From assembly GCA_029215795.1 (NCBI GenBank), contig JARDYH010000007.1:93263263-93327262 (forward strand): a stretch of 64,000 nt of DNA, in the 5' to 3' direction. Of this stretch, positions 33,335 to 43,599 are shown one piece after another (positions within the stretch are counted from its first letter, which is position 1; every line of letters starts with the position of its first letter). The stretch is from Anniella stebbinsi. Its lineage: Eukaryota > Chordata > Lepidosauria > Squamata > Anniellidae. Made by a program: the position numbers and the translations under genes. The notes under the pieces were generated by a model, which saw only the letters and a list, made by a program, of their open reading frames with translations, was not told the DNA's origin and ran no database searches.

Positions 33335-33430
33335 GCTGGAGGTATAGAGGAGAAGGTGATCTGCTCGGTATCCTAGTCCCAAGTTATTTAGGGCTTTGTG
33401 TGTCAACTACAGAACCTTGGACAAAGGCTG
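33335..33430 (+). repeat. Family X repeat, right part
   Basis: GGAGAAGGTGATCTGCTCGG, TCCTAGTCCCAAGTTATTTA and GGGCTTTGTGTGTCAACTAC correspond to 205-265. Confidence 0.65.
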
Positions 33431-33440
33431 TAGCTAATAG

Positions 33441-33442
<2 letters not shown>

Positions 33443-33485
<43 letters not shown>
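33443..33485 (+). repeat. (GT)n microsatellite
   Basis: About 21 uninterrupted GT units. Confidence 0.97.
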
Positions 33486-33486
<1 letters not shown>

Positions 33487-33934
33487 CCCTCTGTGCACCT
33501 AAGCACCACTTAGCAAGTGCATCATCCTCTGGCAGTATTCAAAAAAGCTCTTCGGTGTCTTAGAAGCACCACATCACATAAATCAACAGTATTATTGCAG
33601 GTTGGAGAAGAATAGTTTGCCACCTAGTGAAATTGAAGCCAAGAAACTTCCTTACCTGAGGTGGGTTGATGGTCTATTTTCTTTTTACTGGAATCCCCAC
33701 CATCCACCAGTGTGCAATAAATTGACAATCATACAGATTCTCTTAGCATGAGCTCTTGAAACATCAACATGGTTGCTTCCTAGGCACAATTTAAGGGGCT
33801 TGGTGCTGCCGTTAAAGCCCACCTGAGGATCCAAAAGGGTCTCTACTCCCTCATGAACTGGCCTGTATACGGATATCTTCCTAAGAGGGCCACCTCTAGG
33901 TGCACCCACCATTTGAGGTGAGATGGCTGGTGAC

Positions 33935-34255
33935 TAGGGAGCTGTGGCACTTTGCTTGTGAACCCCTCTCACACAGTAGCCATCCAGCCGCCCATGGGAA
34001 ACCCACCAGAAGGACACGAGTGCAACAGCACCCTCCCGCCCATGTTCCCCAGCAACTGGGGTAGATAGGCATACTGCCTCTGGTACTGGCGGTAGCATAT
34101 AGCCATCAGAACTAGTAGCCTTTGATAGCCTTTCCCTCCATGAATTTGTCCAACCTCCTTTTAAAGCCATCCAAATTGGTGGCCATCTCTACATCTTGTG
34201 GTAGCAAATTCCATAGTTCAACTCTGCGCTGTGTGAAGGACTTCCTTTTATCTCT
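33935..34255 (-). repeat. CR1-clade LINE 3' end (subfamily B), antisense, 3' part
   Basis: The tail is recognisable by CAGCACCCTCCCGCCCATGT and CCCCAGCAACTG. The coding end encodes MALKGGWTNSWRERLSKATS on the minus strand, a diverged version of the subfamily B end. It continues at 34650 after an interruption. Confidence 0.8.
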
Positions 34256-34649
34256 CCCACCAGTCAACTTCAGATTGAGAGGGACCTGGGTTTTACTATG
34301 TTAGCAAGATGCTAGTTACTATCTTCATGTTTTTTTAGTGATTGTAACTTGTATATTTAGGAATGTTTGTGATCTGCCTCATCTTAGCTAAAGCTCCTTT
34401 AGCAATATAAATGTATTATTTAATACGAAATTTGTGTCGTCTGGCTTGAGCGACATTTCAGAGACCACTACCCATACATTAATTCTTGAACCCAAAGCAC
34501 TTGGTAAAGATTTGCAAATCCGTCACTGAGTGGAGTCTGTCCTTTAAAGCCGTTGTCTTCTCTCTTGATCTGGTGAATCTCAGATACACCGTTTCAAGTC
34601 TGGGAAGCAAGCTAGTTGGATGGAGTGATCGTTAATCTTGTCAAAGGGA
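34256..34649. other. Interrupting DNA between two halves of a LINE copy
   Basis: 34320-34430 resembles an L2-type 3' tail (GATCTGCCTCATCTTAGCTA, AATATAAATGTATTATTT). The rest is unassigned. Confidence 0.5.
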
Positions 34650-34880
34650 CGACCCTGGTTGATAGTATTATGAAAGAGGAAGAAAAATGTCTCCCTAACC
34701 ACTTTCTCCACACCATGCACAATTTTGTATGCCTTCTATTATGTCTCCCCTTACTCACTCTTTTTCTAAGTTAAACAATCCCAGATGCTGTAACCTTTCC
34801 TCAGATGAGAGTTGCTCCAGCCCCTTGATCATTTTAGTTGCCCTTTGCTGCCCTTTTCCCAACTTTGCAATACCCTTTTT
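34650..34880 (-). repeat. CR1-clade LINE (subfamily B), antisense, 5'-ward part
   Basis: GAAAAATGTCTCCC, CACCATGCACAATTTTGTAT, TAAACAATCCCAGATGCTGT and CCCCTTGATCATTTTAGTTG match 53300-53470. Confidence 0.82.
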
Positions 34881-35191
34881 TAAGGACTGAGGAATCCTTT
34901 GAATTCTATTCGGAATACTTCAACATTGCTTTTATCTGCAGTTGCATCATTTTGTTTTATTGTCATTTGACTGGTTTGTATTCTCCATACTGTAGAAAAA
35001 CAGTACATGGTTTAATAATTTCATATTTATTATACACTCTTTGATGCCTATTTTGTGCTCTTGCCTAGGGGGTGCCAATCATAGATGTCTCACCCCACTT
35101 ATACTACAGGGCCAGAGAACAGGTCCTTAACAAGGTGAAAGTCCCTACAGTGTTTATAAACTGCCAGAGAGAGAGGTAGCTGTATTAGGCC
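34881..35191. other. No assignable gene
   Basis: AT-rich DNA; a 68-codon open frame at 34838-35044 has no recognisable domain. Confidence 0.5.
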
Positions 35192-35359
35192 TCATCTACA
35201 CCAAGCAGGATATAGTACTATGAAAGCAGTAGGAAAGCAGTATATGGTATGTGTCAAGGGCCCCTAACAGTGCACTTCCATACCGCTATAAAGCAGTAGT
35301 GTGGCTCCTGCCTTTTATATACCGCTTTCATAGTGCAATATCCTGCTTGGTGTAGATGA
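35192..35359. mobile_element. Palindromic MITE with CATCTACACC ends
   Basis: CATCTACACCAAGCAGGATA and TATCCTGCTTGGTGTAGATG are perfect inverted ends. TACTATGAAAGC pairs with GCTTTCATAGTGC inside. 168 bp. No clear target duplication. Confidence 0.9.
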
Positions 35360-35464
35360 CACTGTCTGTTACTACTACAACAAAACCAACAAATCTTGTT
35401 TCAGCTTAAATCTAACAATTTTAGGATGGCATAAGCGTCCATGGAGTAGGGTTCACTCCCTCAG

Positions 35465-35580
35465 GCCCAGGTGGAATTGCATGTGGATTGCATCTGATGA
35501 AGTGACTGTGGTCCATGAAAGCTTTTAGCATAATACATTTGTTCATCTTTAAGGTGCTACAAGACCTCTTGTTTTGACAG
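35465..35580 (+). repeat. Interspersed repeat fragment
   Basis: CATCTGATGAAGTGACTGTG, CCATGAAAGCTTTTAGC and CTTTAAGGTGCTACAAGACC form a common amniote repeat 3' segment. I do not name the family. Confidence 0.55.
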
Positions 35581-35599
35581 TAGGAGTCAGTCCACTCTA

Positions 35600-35765
35600 T
35601 AGAAAAAGCTGGTTAACTTAGAGTGCAATCCTAAGCGTTTTTTGACAGGAAAAAGTCCTATAATTCTTAGCATGCCCCAACGAGCCATGCTGGCTGGGGG
35701 CTGAGGCATGCTGGGAGTTGGAAGGCTTTTCTGTCAAAACATGCATAGGATTGTGCCCTTAAACT
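35600..35765. mobile_element. TTAA-ended palindromic MITE, copy 2
   Basis: AGAGTGCAATCCTAAGCG and CATAGGATTGTGCCCTTAA are inverted, and TTTGACAGGAAAAAGTCC pairs with GGCTTTTCTGTCAAAA. It matches copy 1 at 29937. Confidence 0.65.
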
Positions 35766-37689
35766 CAGTACATGAAAGCACAAAACTTTCCCATTGGGGA
35801 TTGTCTTCCAGAAGCTGGCAGCTGACCCCAATAGCTGCCTCCCTGGGTGCCAATTTCTCTTGCTCACTTTGCTAAGTGACTAAGGAAGAGGAGGCCGTGT
35901 GTGTGTGCATCGAACATGTTGGCATTGTCAAAACATGGCTTATTCTCAAACCCCTCCAGACACCATCCCCAGTCACTGGGTAAACCTTTGCCTTGCCCTC
36001 TTACATCTCTTTTGAATGCTCAGAAAACTCCACAAACACAAGACCCAACTCTGCTTCTCATCCTCCGCTTCATTTCCTCCTTGGCTGGGAAAAATCTCTT
36101 TTTCTCCATTCAGCGGCTTTAAGCCTGGGAATTGACCGGGAGTGACTGCAGGCGCCATGGTCTTGGCTCTGGGCTGCTGCTCCGTCAGAGCTCTCTGCAA
36201 AGCTTCCTCTGCAAAGCAAATCCCATTCAGAGTAGCCATGGCCACTGGTAGCTCCTTTGGGGAACTCTGCACTTCACCTCTGCTTGAGAAGCGTCCTCTG
36301 TGCACATTTGGGCTTCCTGGCAGAGGCTGTACAATTCCCAAGAGATCTATTCACCCATCTCCGTGTGATGGCCACGTAACGGAAGAGCTTCAGGGAATGA
36401 TTCCCACAGAGGACTATGCATGGGGAATGTTCCTGTCAAAATGTCCATCCAAATGGATAAGGATGGGGGTGGGAAATCAGTTCACTTTCACAGATACTCC
36501 CTGAATGCTGGAAACGCATGATCAGGAAGCTCTTTTCTTTTCTTGTTTTGCCAAACAGAATATAGTCTTCGCTGGGATAAGTAAACCTGAGTTGGATTTG
36601 GCAAGGATGAATGTTCCACCAGCAGCCAGCGCTGTTCAAAAGCCCCGTGAAGTCGTTGTTGGTTGTTGCATGTCTTGCCTGCACGTTGCTCCCCCAGTCA
36701 GAAGCACCATGGACAGCATAATCATCGTTGGGCATCAGATGCGCAATTGGCCTAATTAAGCCACCATTCCTCCCCCCCCCCCCCCCGCAGACCCAGCAAA
36801 AACAGACATAACCCAGCTGCCTGTTTGGGATAGACACCAACTATCTTCATCGTAATCAATCTTTATCTGAAACAGTCTTCAGGAGCAAAAAACAATGGAG
36901 ATTCCTGGCACCGTGCGCATGGATTTTAGAGGCAAGATTGGTGAGCGACAGAAACCCAGTGTCCCAATTGGGGCTCTGAATTCTGACCAAGGAGTCAACC
37001 CATTAGATGTTTGGGCTCAATTTCAGTTGTGGAGGGTGGCGGGTTGGCTGCTGACTGGCAGCCTTCAGCTTTAGTTCTTGTTCATGCCAACTATGATTTG
37101 GTAACAACCCGTTCAGAACACCTCTGGATGTAGGGTCCACAAATGTTGGATGGTCTTTAGCCAGGCAAAAATTGTGTGCGCCACTAGATAATCTTGCCTC
37201 TCCCCCACCTACAAACGGAAGGGGCAGGATCTTGCCTGTGCTCCAAGCGTGCCCAAGGCTTCACCTTCTAGCCTGCTTCCAGGATGGGCTGGAGCACAGG
37301 CTGGTCCTTGTCGCTGAGCTTTGGGGATATTTGGATGTCTAGGCTCGGGACAAGGGCAGAGGCTCTCTTGGAGGGTGTGTGCTGATGTCGGAGACATTCT
37401 TTTTGTGCCTCTCCATGCAAGATCAGGGACAGCCCCTCTCCATTATCCCCAGGGGGAGGGGGAGGGGGCTCCCTTTAGGTTATTTGTAAAGTCCTTGCCA
37501 GTGGTGAGTTGGAAAGAGCAGTGGTAGAATTCTGGTTCCTGTGGGCAGTCTTGAAATAATACGATTCACACAATAGCGCTCATTGGCAAGGTGGGGATGA
37601 AAACCTTATTGAGTGGAATCATATAAGCACTTTGAGGGCTGCATGAAGGAAAAATAACAAGATGACCCATAGTAAATGCACTTTTAATT
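35766..37689. other. No assignable gene
   Basis: Among the longest repeat-poor stretches. An open frame of 120 codons at 36142-36504 and one of 134 codons on the minus strand (36436-36840) have no domain I recognise. A C-run lies at 36771-36786. Confidence 0.45.
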
Positions 37690-37806
37690 TATGTTTGTTT
37701 ATTTAGAAGATTTATATCCCACCTTTCAATCAAATGAAACTCAAGATGGCTTACAATAGATAATAGTAATATGCGTGTGCACACAACACACACACACACA
37801 CACACT
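37690..37806 (-). repeat. Antisense retroelement tail and (AC)n
   Basis: TTATATCCCACCTTTCAATC and AAGATGGCTTACAATAGATA are an antisense SINE/LINE tail. An AC run occupies about 37785-37806. Confidence 0.6.
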
Positions 37807-37836
37807 ATACACAACAAATCCAAAACTCACACAATC

Positions 37837-38020
37837 TAGTAGAGGCTGGTGGCTCCGATGTCAGTGGGGTGGTGAATCTGCTCTGGGCTTCAGTCAGAAC
37901 TCTTAAACAAGCTATCCAAGGTGTGATGCAGAACTCCTTTAGAGTTCTGACTGGTTCTGGCTGAAACCCCGAGTGGATTCACCGTCCCACTCACATCAGT
38001 CTCACCACCAGCCTCCACTG
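37837..38020. mobile_element. hAT-like MITE family Q
   Basis: TAGTAGAGGCTGGTGGCTCC to CACCAGCCTCCACTG, 184 bp. ACACAATC (37829-37836) and ACACAAAC (38021-38028) agree at 7 of 8, the clearest target duplication in this family. Confidence 0.88.
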
Positions 38021-38059
38021 ACACAAACAAGCAGCCCGTAGTCTCTGGGTTGATGGAGG

Positions 38060-38345
38060 GGGCCAGAGTGTGCCGCCCATGCGCTTTGCTGTCCAAGGGC
38101 AACAGGCAATTGGAGCTGGGCGTTCTTTCTAGCAGGGAAGGGCAAAGCAAGCTCCCTGTAGCTGCTCCGTCTCTGGCCAATGGACGTGGCCAGGTGGATC
38201 TTCCCCCTTGCCATGATCTTCTTCCTGGGAGGCAGGGGCTGCAAGACCCAGTAGCCCTTGGTCTCCTGGCCAATGGTAGTGGCCAGCATGTGCTTCCCGT
38301 CAACTCTGCCTTCCCAGGGCTGAGTGTTGGAACTGAGAGCATCAT
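38060..38345 (-). other. Degenerate ~93-bp tandem repeat with coding-like 31-residue unit
   Basis: Seen: TGGCCAATGG occurs at 38174 and 38267, exactly 93 bp apart, with a third, more diverged unit starting near 38090. On the minus strand one frame reads HMLATTIGQETKGYWVLQPL, then RGKIHLATSIGQRRSSY, then LQLPVALGQQSAWAAH, so the unit is LATxIGQ-like and 31 residues long. The similarity is kept at the protein level across a period divisible by three. A possible acceptor (GCTCTCAG on the minus strand) lies near 38341. I do not recognise the family. It could be an exon, a pseudogene fragment or a coincidental minisatellite. Confidence 0.4.
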
Positions 38346-38364
38346 CACAAGGGGGGGGGGGGGA

Positions 38365-38690
38365 GACACCGTGTTTACTTACTGCCGCTTCTCCACCCCG
38401 CGTTTGTCCCTCATTACTTCCTCCTTTGAAATAGGAAGTAAACAATGTGCACATGGCCCATTCAGAGGGCCATTTTGATCCTGCTGCTGCTCCTGCACAC
38501 AGCAGGAGATAGCGGAAACTTCTGTCTTTAAAAATAAGTCGGACTTACTAGGGTGGTTTGTGGCATGAAAAAGGCTAGAAGGGGCAGAAGGCGCGAGGGA
38601 GGCAAACGTCATCAGAGGGACCCATGAAAATCCATGAGTGCCCAGCAACAAGCATGCAATAAAATACCCGTCTGATGGAGCTCCCTGTGT
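38365..38690 (+). repeat. Interspersed repeat family S, copy 2
   Basis: CTCATTACTTCCTCCTTTGA, TAAGTCGGACTTACTAGGGT, CATGAAAATCCATGAGTGCC and CTGATGGAGCTCCCTGTG mirror 30740-31105. Confidence 0.8.
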
Positions 38691-39344
38691 TTAATGACAG
38701 TGCATTTCCGTCCACCCTGAACACGGGCAGCTCTTTCCAGCTCTTTAAGAGGACAATGGTTAGAAGCCAAGAGCCACCTTCACTGAGCGATAATCCACCC
38801 TTCCTCAGTGCCTTTGATTGGCACCTTTCATTTGAATTAGTAAAATGACTGATGCTTAAGAAAAAACAATTTCTATTTACAGTTTTGTCCTGGTTCCAAT
38901 TCAACAGAGACTTTCAGGTTCTGTTTCAGTTCAGGGAGAAATAACGGTTCAGATTTTGACTCCCTGAACTAGAATCTAAGAAAAGACCCAGGCACAAACA
39001 ACTCCTGACATTAGTCATGCAAAAAGGAAAATGTGTGTTTTAAAAGAAATTTAGTGGGGTTCCAGATGGAGGGCTCTGAGCACGAACACTCAAAAAGTGT
39101 GCTGCTATTCAACCTTTTTTCCCTTAACAGTCTTTTTCTGGTTATAAAAAAAAAAAAAAAAAACTTAAGAAGCAGTGGGAAAATACAGCTAGGTTACATG
39201 TAGAAAACAACATTGTCTAGAAACACACACACACACACAAAATTCCATGAACAAGCCAGGGCTTGTGAGGCACAATAAAAGCCTCACCTGGAAGCAGCCA
39301 TTGTAGATGTGAGAGAGGGACCTATCCTGATTGAAACCTTTACA
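38691..39344. other. No assignable gene; A-run and (AC)n
   Basis: A-run at about 39147-39164 and an AC run at 39221-39239. Nothing else supported. Confidence 0.5.
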
Positions 39345-39995
39345 TCTGCCATGTACCAAGCTGGGTCTCCAGGGCCAACCCAAGCCATTTTGCTGGCTGA
39401 GGTCAAGGGCAAAATCTCATTCTCCTCATTCCATGTATAGAATGACACTAGGGGCGATAGAGAATGTCCTTCTTTCTGCTTCCTCCCCTTCCTCTTCCTT
39501 CTTCTTCCTCTTCCTCTGCAACAAGCAAGTTCCCTGCAGTCTCTCCAAGAAGGAAGCAAGTAACCATATCTCAAGCCTTCACTTCCTTACTTTGGGGTGC
39601 TTGTAGTTAACCCTGTGTTAGATAGCCTCCTCTGACAATATGTACAAAAGCACAGATAAAGGAAGTTGATCTGAATTTCTTCCAAACTGCCTCTATTCTG
39701 TGTTTATTGCTTCCAGTACTAAATGCTATGTTGCCACACTTTCTCTATCTGAAGCAACTCTGCTGTAAGCCACATCAGACTTTCCAACAAAGCCAACCAG
39801 ACTGGTATCTGAAGCCGACCAACACTAGTGATGGGACAGCATCCTCCCACTGAGAACAGCAGGCGAGCTTCCAGGGTGCAGAGCAGGCCATGGGGCACAC
39901 ACAGCTCTGTCTTCCAACTTGCCATTGTTCCTTCCCCCCAACATCTGGTGCCTGAGGCAACTGACTGCCTCTGCCTAATGGCAGAACTGGCCCTG
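39345..39995. repeat. Interspersed repeat family T, interrupted
   Basis: CTCCAGGGCCAACCCAAGCC, CATTCCATGTATAGAATG, then GCCATTGTTCCTTCC, CATCTGGTGCCTGAGGCAAC and TGCCTCTGCCTAATGGC correspond to 57310-57555 (GCACCTGCGGCCTGAGGCAG, CTCCCTAATGG). The middle (~39480-39780) is an insertion or unrelated. Confidence 0.55.
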
Positions 39996-40734
39996 GGGAA
40001 TCTTCTCTCCCGCAGCTACTGTATACATCCGGAGGAAAGATCCCATTTGCACCAAATAGCAGCCGTGGAGGTGATATCGATCAAGATCTCCATGGGGGTA
40101 GCAAGTTTCACCCCCCCTTCCCTGTTGGGGTCCCAATCCAGCTTCCCCCCCACAGCAGCTGTTAACTTAAAAACAACCACCACTCATATACTTCTTAATT
40201 TCATTAATAATATCACAAAGTGGAAATTTACACTTTTACAGCACAACCTTCTGCACATCTTTTCAGAAGTAAGTCCCTGGGTTCAATGGGAATTACTACC
40301 AGGTAACTGTGCTACAGTTTTATTAAAGGAGAAACTAGTAGTTGGGGGGAATTTTCAGTGGGAAAATTCACTGCCTGTGTGCCATGGTCTTTGCACCCCA
40401 CCCCACCCGCATTTATACATACACACACCGCATAGAGGCTGCTACATCTGAAAAATTCTGGACACTTAAGCTGGCATCCAAAGAGTTGCCCAACTGCATA
40501 AAACGGCTGGTGCTAGCCCAGGTTTTTCCCCACTTTTAATGCCTCCCACCCCCACAACATATAATAAACTGCTTTTGAAATTCCCTCCCTTTTGACTTCA
40601 GTAGTTTTATCATTCTTTGAACTTCACAACTGCTTGCTTGTTCCCAAGCACATATAAATCTGCCATGTAGATTGGGGTTGGAGGTGGGTCATGACCAACA
40701 GTTTTGGAGTCTGCTTCTGGATTCCAGGCTATTT
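39996..40734. other. No assignable gene
   Basis: A 207-codon open frame crosses family T and this stretch; composition and position argue against a gene. Confidence 0.45.
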
Positions 40735-40865
40735 AATTAATTATTACATTTACACCCCACTTTTTTCCTCTTGCAAGGAACCCAGGCAGCTTACGGGATC
40801 CTCTTCCTTTCCGTTTTATCCTGACAACAACCCTGCGAGGTAGGTTAGGCTGAGAGTCAGTGACT
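40735..40865 (-). repeat. Squamate SINE 3' part, antisense
   Basis: TTACATTTACACCCCACTTT, CCTGACAACAACCCTGCGAG and GTAGGTTAGGCTGAGAGTC match the 3' half of 54268-54504. Confidence 0.75.
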
Positions 40866-41296
40866 GGCACATAGGCACCAGTCTAAGCTTTGACACAGGG
40901 GAAATAACAGAAGAAGAGAAACTAAACACAGCCTGAAGCCTAGGCACAGGCTCCAAAGTGTTGATTGTTCAAACAACCAGTTAATAAGCATGTCTTCTTG
41001 TTCTGGTCTTCTTAATCCGTAGCTGTGCTGGGACTCTAAACCTGAGTCAGGGAGTAAAATACAGTCACCCAGCAGGAATGACAATTGCTGAAACGAGATG
41101 AAAAGGGAAGATTAAAGCAAATGACTCGTCTCTGTCTAAGGCAGTAGGCAGCCCTGCCAAACCTGTTTGAAGAAAGACAATTGTGGGTCGGGGAGGCGCA
41201 CAAGAGGTCACCCTGCTCCTCTCATGCCACCTTCAAAATAACATGCGCCTCTCTCCAGTGTCATTCAGGAGACAGGAATGAATAACCAGGCTGGGC
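40866..41296. other. No assignable gene
   Basis: Would be the 3' UTR of the candidate exon at 41297-41662 if that is real. No AATAAA is visible on the minus strand here. Confidence 0.4.
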
Positions 41297-41662
41297 CTAA
41301 CAAGACTCAGGTTCAGGCAATCTCGAGGTCTGAGGAACACCTTCAAGGAAAGAAAATGCTTCCGTGGACAGACCTTGGCGGTCCACAAAGAATTGCCTCC
41401 CTGGCTTTGGGCTCCATATTGATTCTTTGTGGTGAAGAGGTTCCCAGTTGTTCATGCTGATGTCCATGGCATGCGTCATGCTTGGAGAAAGCCCGTGAAC
41501 CTCCACACAGGCCCAAGGGCCGCTGCAAGGCAGAGTTGCCAGTTGTGGCTGGCAGTCCACAGGCTCACTTGGCTGCAGGTATCCTTCTGTCTGCCTCATC
41601 TTCATCCTCCAGCTTGGGAGTGCAGGCAGGTTGGTCTCATTTATCAGGCTGGGCACATCCTC
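41297..41662 (-). CDS. Candidate terminal exon, unrecognised protein
   Basis: Seen (minus strand): a pyrimidine-rich tract CCTCTCTCTGCTCTGCTGCACAG ends at 41663, and 121 codons follow in phase 0 before TAG at 41297-41299. The peptide starts EDVPSLINETNLPALP, includes CSGPWACVEVHGLSPSMTHA and NNWEPLHHKESIWSPKPGRQ, and ends RLPEPESC. Composition is ordinary for a cytoplasmic tail or a disordered C terminus: no long hydrophobic segment, many Ser, Pro and Glu. It does not overlap any repeat family found here. I do not recognise the gene. Alternatives: a chance open frame, or an exon of an unannotated lineage-specific gene whose other exons I could not find. Confidence 0.3.
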   Translation of the reverse strand, partial: EDVPSLINETNLPALPSWRMKMRQTEGYLQPSEPVDCQPQLATLPCSGPWACVEVHGLSPSMTHAMDISMNNWEPLHHKESIWSPKPGRQFFVDRQGLSTEAFSFLEGVPQTSRLPEPESC

Positions 41663-42039
41663 CTGTGCAGCAGAGCAGAGAGAGGAATGTCTGAAACCGA
41701 AGGGGGAGGGAGGTGGGGGAGGGACCGGAGCAGGCAGCTCGCTGCTTGAGTCGCTAGAGCAGATATTTCCTCCCCCCCCCCCCTGCCCCAACGCAGCCTT
41801 GTTGATATTCTGGGCAGGAACCGTTCTAGCTGCAGAAACCATGGTTATGTGTGGCTGGGGACATGGCGTCTGCGTACGAGGGGGCACGTGGGCCCAGCTC
41901 CCCATTCACAACAGACGCCGGGCTGTAGAAATGGCCAGTTACCGTGATATATTGATGGCGACAATTATGACGATAGTAGAAACTTCGGATACTTCCTTAT
42001 ACAGGCCAACCGTCTATCTAGCCCAGTACTATGTACCAC
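41663..42039. other. No assignable gene
   Basis: G-rich at 41700-41730 and a C-run at 41770-41783; would be intron if the neighbouring exon is real. Confidence 0.4.
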
Positions 42040-42112
42040 AGCCTTCCCCAGCCTGGTGCCCTCCAGATGTGCTGGACTGCAATTCCCATCATTCCCAGCA
42101 AGCACGGCTGTC
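42040..42112. mobile_element. Family R MITE, left half
   Basis: CCTTCCCCAGCCTGGTGCCC, TCCAGATGTGCTGGACTGCA and ATTCCCATCATTCCCAGC; the right arm is missing. Confidence 0.7.
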
Positions 42113-42504
42113 GTTTGATTTTAGTCTCCCTTGACCTGCTATTCGTTTCCCTGGTCTCTGCTGATCCATTGCACTGGAGATGCTGGTGACTCAAATGGGA
42201 CCTCCGACAAGCAACACAGGTATTTTACCATGGCACCCAAAGCATCACCATCCCTTCTAATACCAAACGTGGGTAGTCAGGTGCCGATCATTTTCGAGGC
42301 CAGATTGAACTGTCCAAAAACGTGGTAGTGGTTTCTGCACACTCAGGGAACTCCTCCAATATGCAGAACAAGAATAGTGTGCAAATGTAAAGAAAAGGCA
42401 CTTTTCCTCTTCCCCATTGCATTGCATTCGTTCACCAGCTTCTTGCTCTGGCCCAGACAACAATGGTGGTGAAACAGAAGATGGGAAACAGGCCGAAACA
42501 GGTT
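42113..42504. other. No assignable gene
   Basis: Partly belongs to the arms around the 42505-42610 inverted repeat (GGTGAAACAGAAGATGGGAA near 42468 resembles 42660). Nothing else. Confidence 0.4.
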
Positions 42505-42610
42505 CTCAGGGCACAACATGTTTATTTTCACAAAGCCCGACCTGTTCAAGCCTGTACAGCTTGAAATGGGTCAGGCTTTGTGAAAATAAACATTTTGCAT
42601 CCTGAGAATT
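42505..42610. repeat. Strong inverted repeat
   Basis: TGTTTATTTTCACAAAGCC at 42520 pairs with GGCTTTGTGAAAATAAACA ending at 42592. GACCTGTTCAAGC and GCTTGAAATGGGTC extend the stem to a CTGTACA loop. Both arms continue into related flanks. Confidence 0.9.
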
Positions 42611-42654
42611 CATTTCTCCCTTTTCTGACCTGCATTGGAGGCTCTCTTCCTTTT

Positions 42655-42860
42655 GTTTTCGGTGAAACAGAAGGGCAGGAGATGCCACCACGGTCTACTT
42701 GCTCACGAGTTCTCTGCCTGTCAAGCGAGGAAGTGGGATTAGTGGTGAGAAAGAGGCGAAGGAGCAAGAACAGTGAGGGTGGAAGGTAGCGCTCACTCAG
42801 GGAGGGGCCCATTGAGTTTGTCTTGCCCAAGGGACCTCAAAAAGCTAGATCTGGCACTGC
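42655..42860 (+). repeat. Interspersed repeat family U, copy 1
   Basis: TTCTCTGCCTGTCAAGCGAGG, AAGTGGGATTAGTGGTGAG and ATCTGGCACTGC correspond to 61064-61255. Confidence 0.65.
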
Positions 42861-42979
42861 TCCCCACCCTCCCTGAGTCCAGCGCTCAGGTTCGGGACTT
42901 ACACTCAGTCCAGAGCCAGAGGCCTTTAGCACTATACCGCAAACGGGGAGGTTTCAGGAGGGTGGGGAAGAAAAAAAGC

Positions 42980-43110
42980 AAGAACATAAGAAGAGTCCTG
43001 CTGGATGAAACCAAAGGTTCCCTCAGTGATCGACCAGTTCCATACAGGAAGCACATAAGTATGGCCTCAATAGTTTCCACAAACAACTGGTGTTTAGTGG
43101 TATATTGCCT
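42980..43110 (-). repeat. CR1-clade LINE 3' tail (subfamily B), antisense fragment
   Basis: GAACATAAGAAGAGTCCTGC and TGGATGAAACCAAAGG start the typical 3' end seen at 52982. Confidence 0.65.
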
Positions 43111-43599
43111 CCAGTACTGATGAAAGGAAAGAATATATATATGGGTACCAGATTTGAGAAACCAAAGAACAGGACACCCTGTGGGCGGGTGGGAAAGAGG
43201 TTTTCTGGCACTACCACCTTAACGGCCCTCATTGGAGGGGAATGATGCCCCCCATGGCAGCCTTAAAGGGGAAAGTGTGTCATTCCAGGACATTATAGAA
43301 AAATACAGAAAATCCCCCCTGACACCCAGGATAGAACAAAAACCAGGACAAATCCGGGGAAATCCTGGCAGTTGGTCTCCCTCTTCTGCCCTCTTCCCCT
43401 TTTTCAGAATGTGCTCACCCTCTCTCGCTCTTTCTCAATCTAGAAGGCTCCAATTCCAAGCCTGCAGAGGCGATGAACAGGGCTGCAGCATTGCATTGCA
43501 GAACAACACTTGTATCATACAACTAATGCAATATTGTTATATTAATACCTGCAAGTGCCATCAACTCACTTCACACGGTAATATATACAAAGCTCCGAT
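43111..43599. other. No assignable gene
   Basis: GGGTACCAGATTTGAGAAAC near 43142 and CCAGGACAAATCCGGGGAAA near 43342 hint at a decayed element whose two ends face each other. Not firm. Confidence 0.35.

Noticed and set aside
36142..36504. 120-codon frame in repeat-poor DNA
   Set aside because: No acceptor, donor or domain; open frames exist on the other strand too.
39828..40451. 207-codon frame
   Set aside because: It starts inside repeat family T and continues into unassigned DNA with C-runs.
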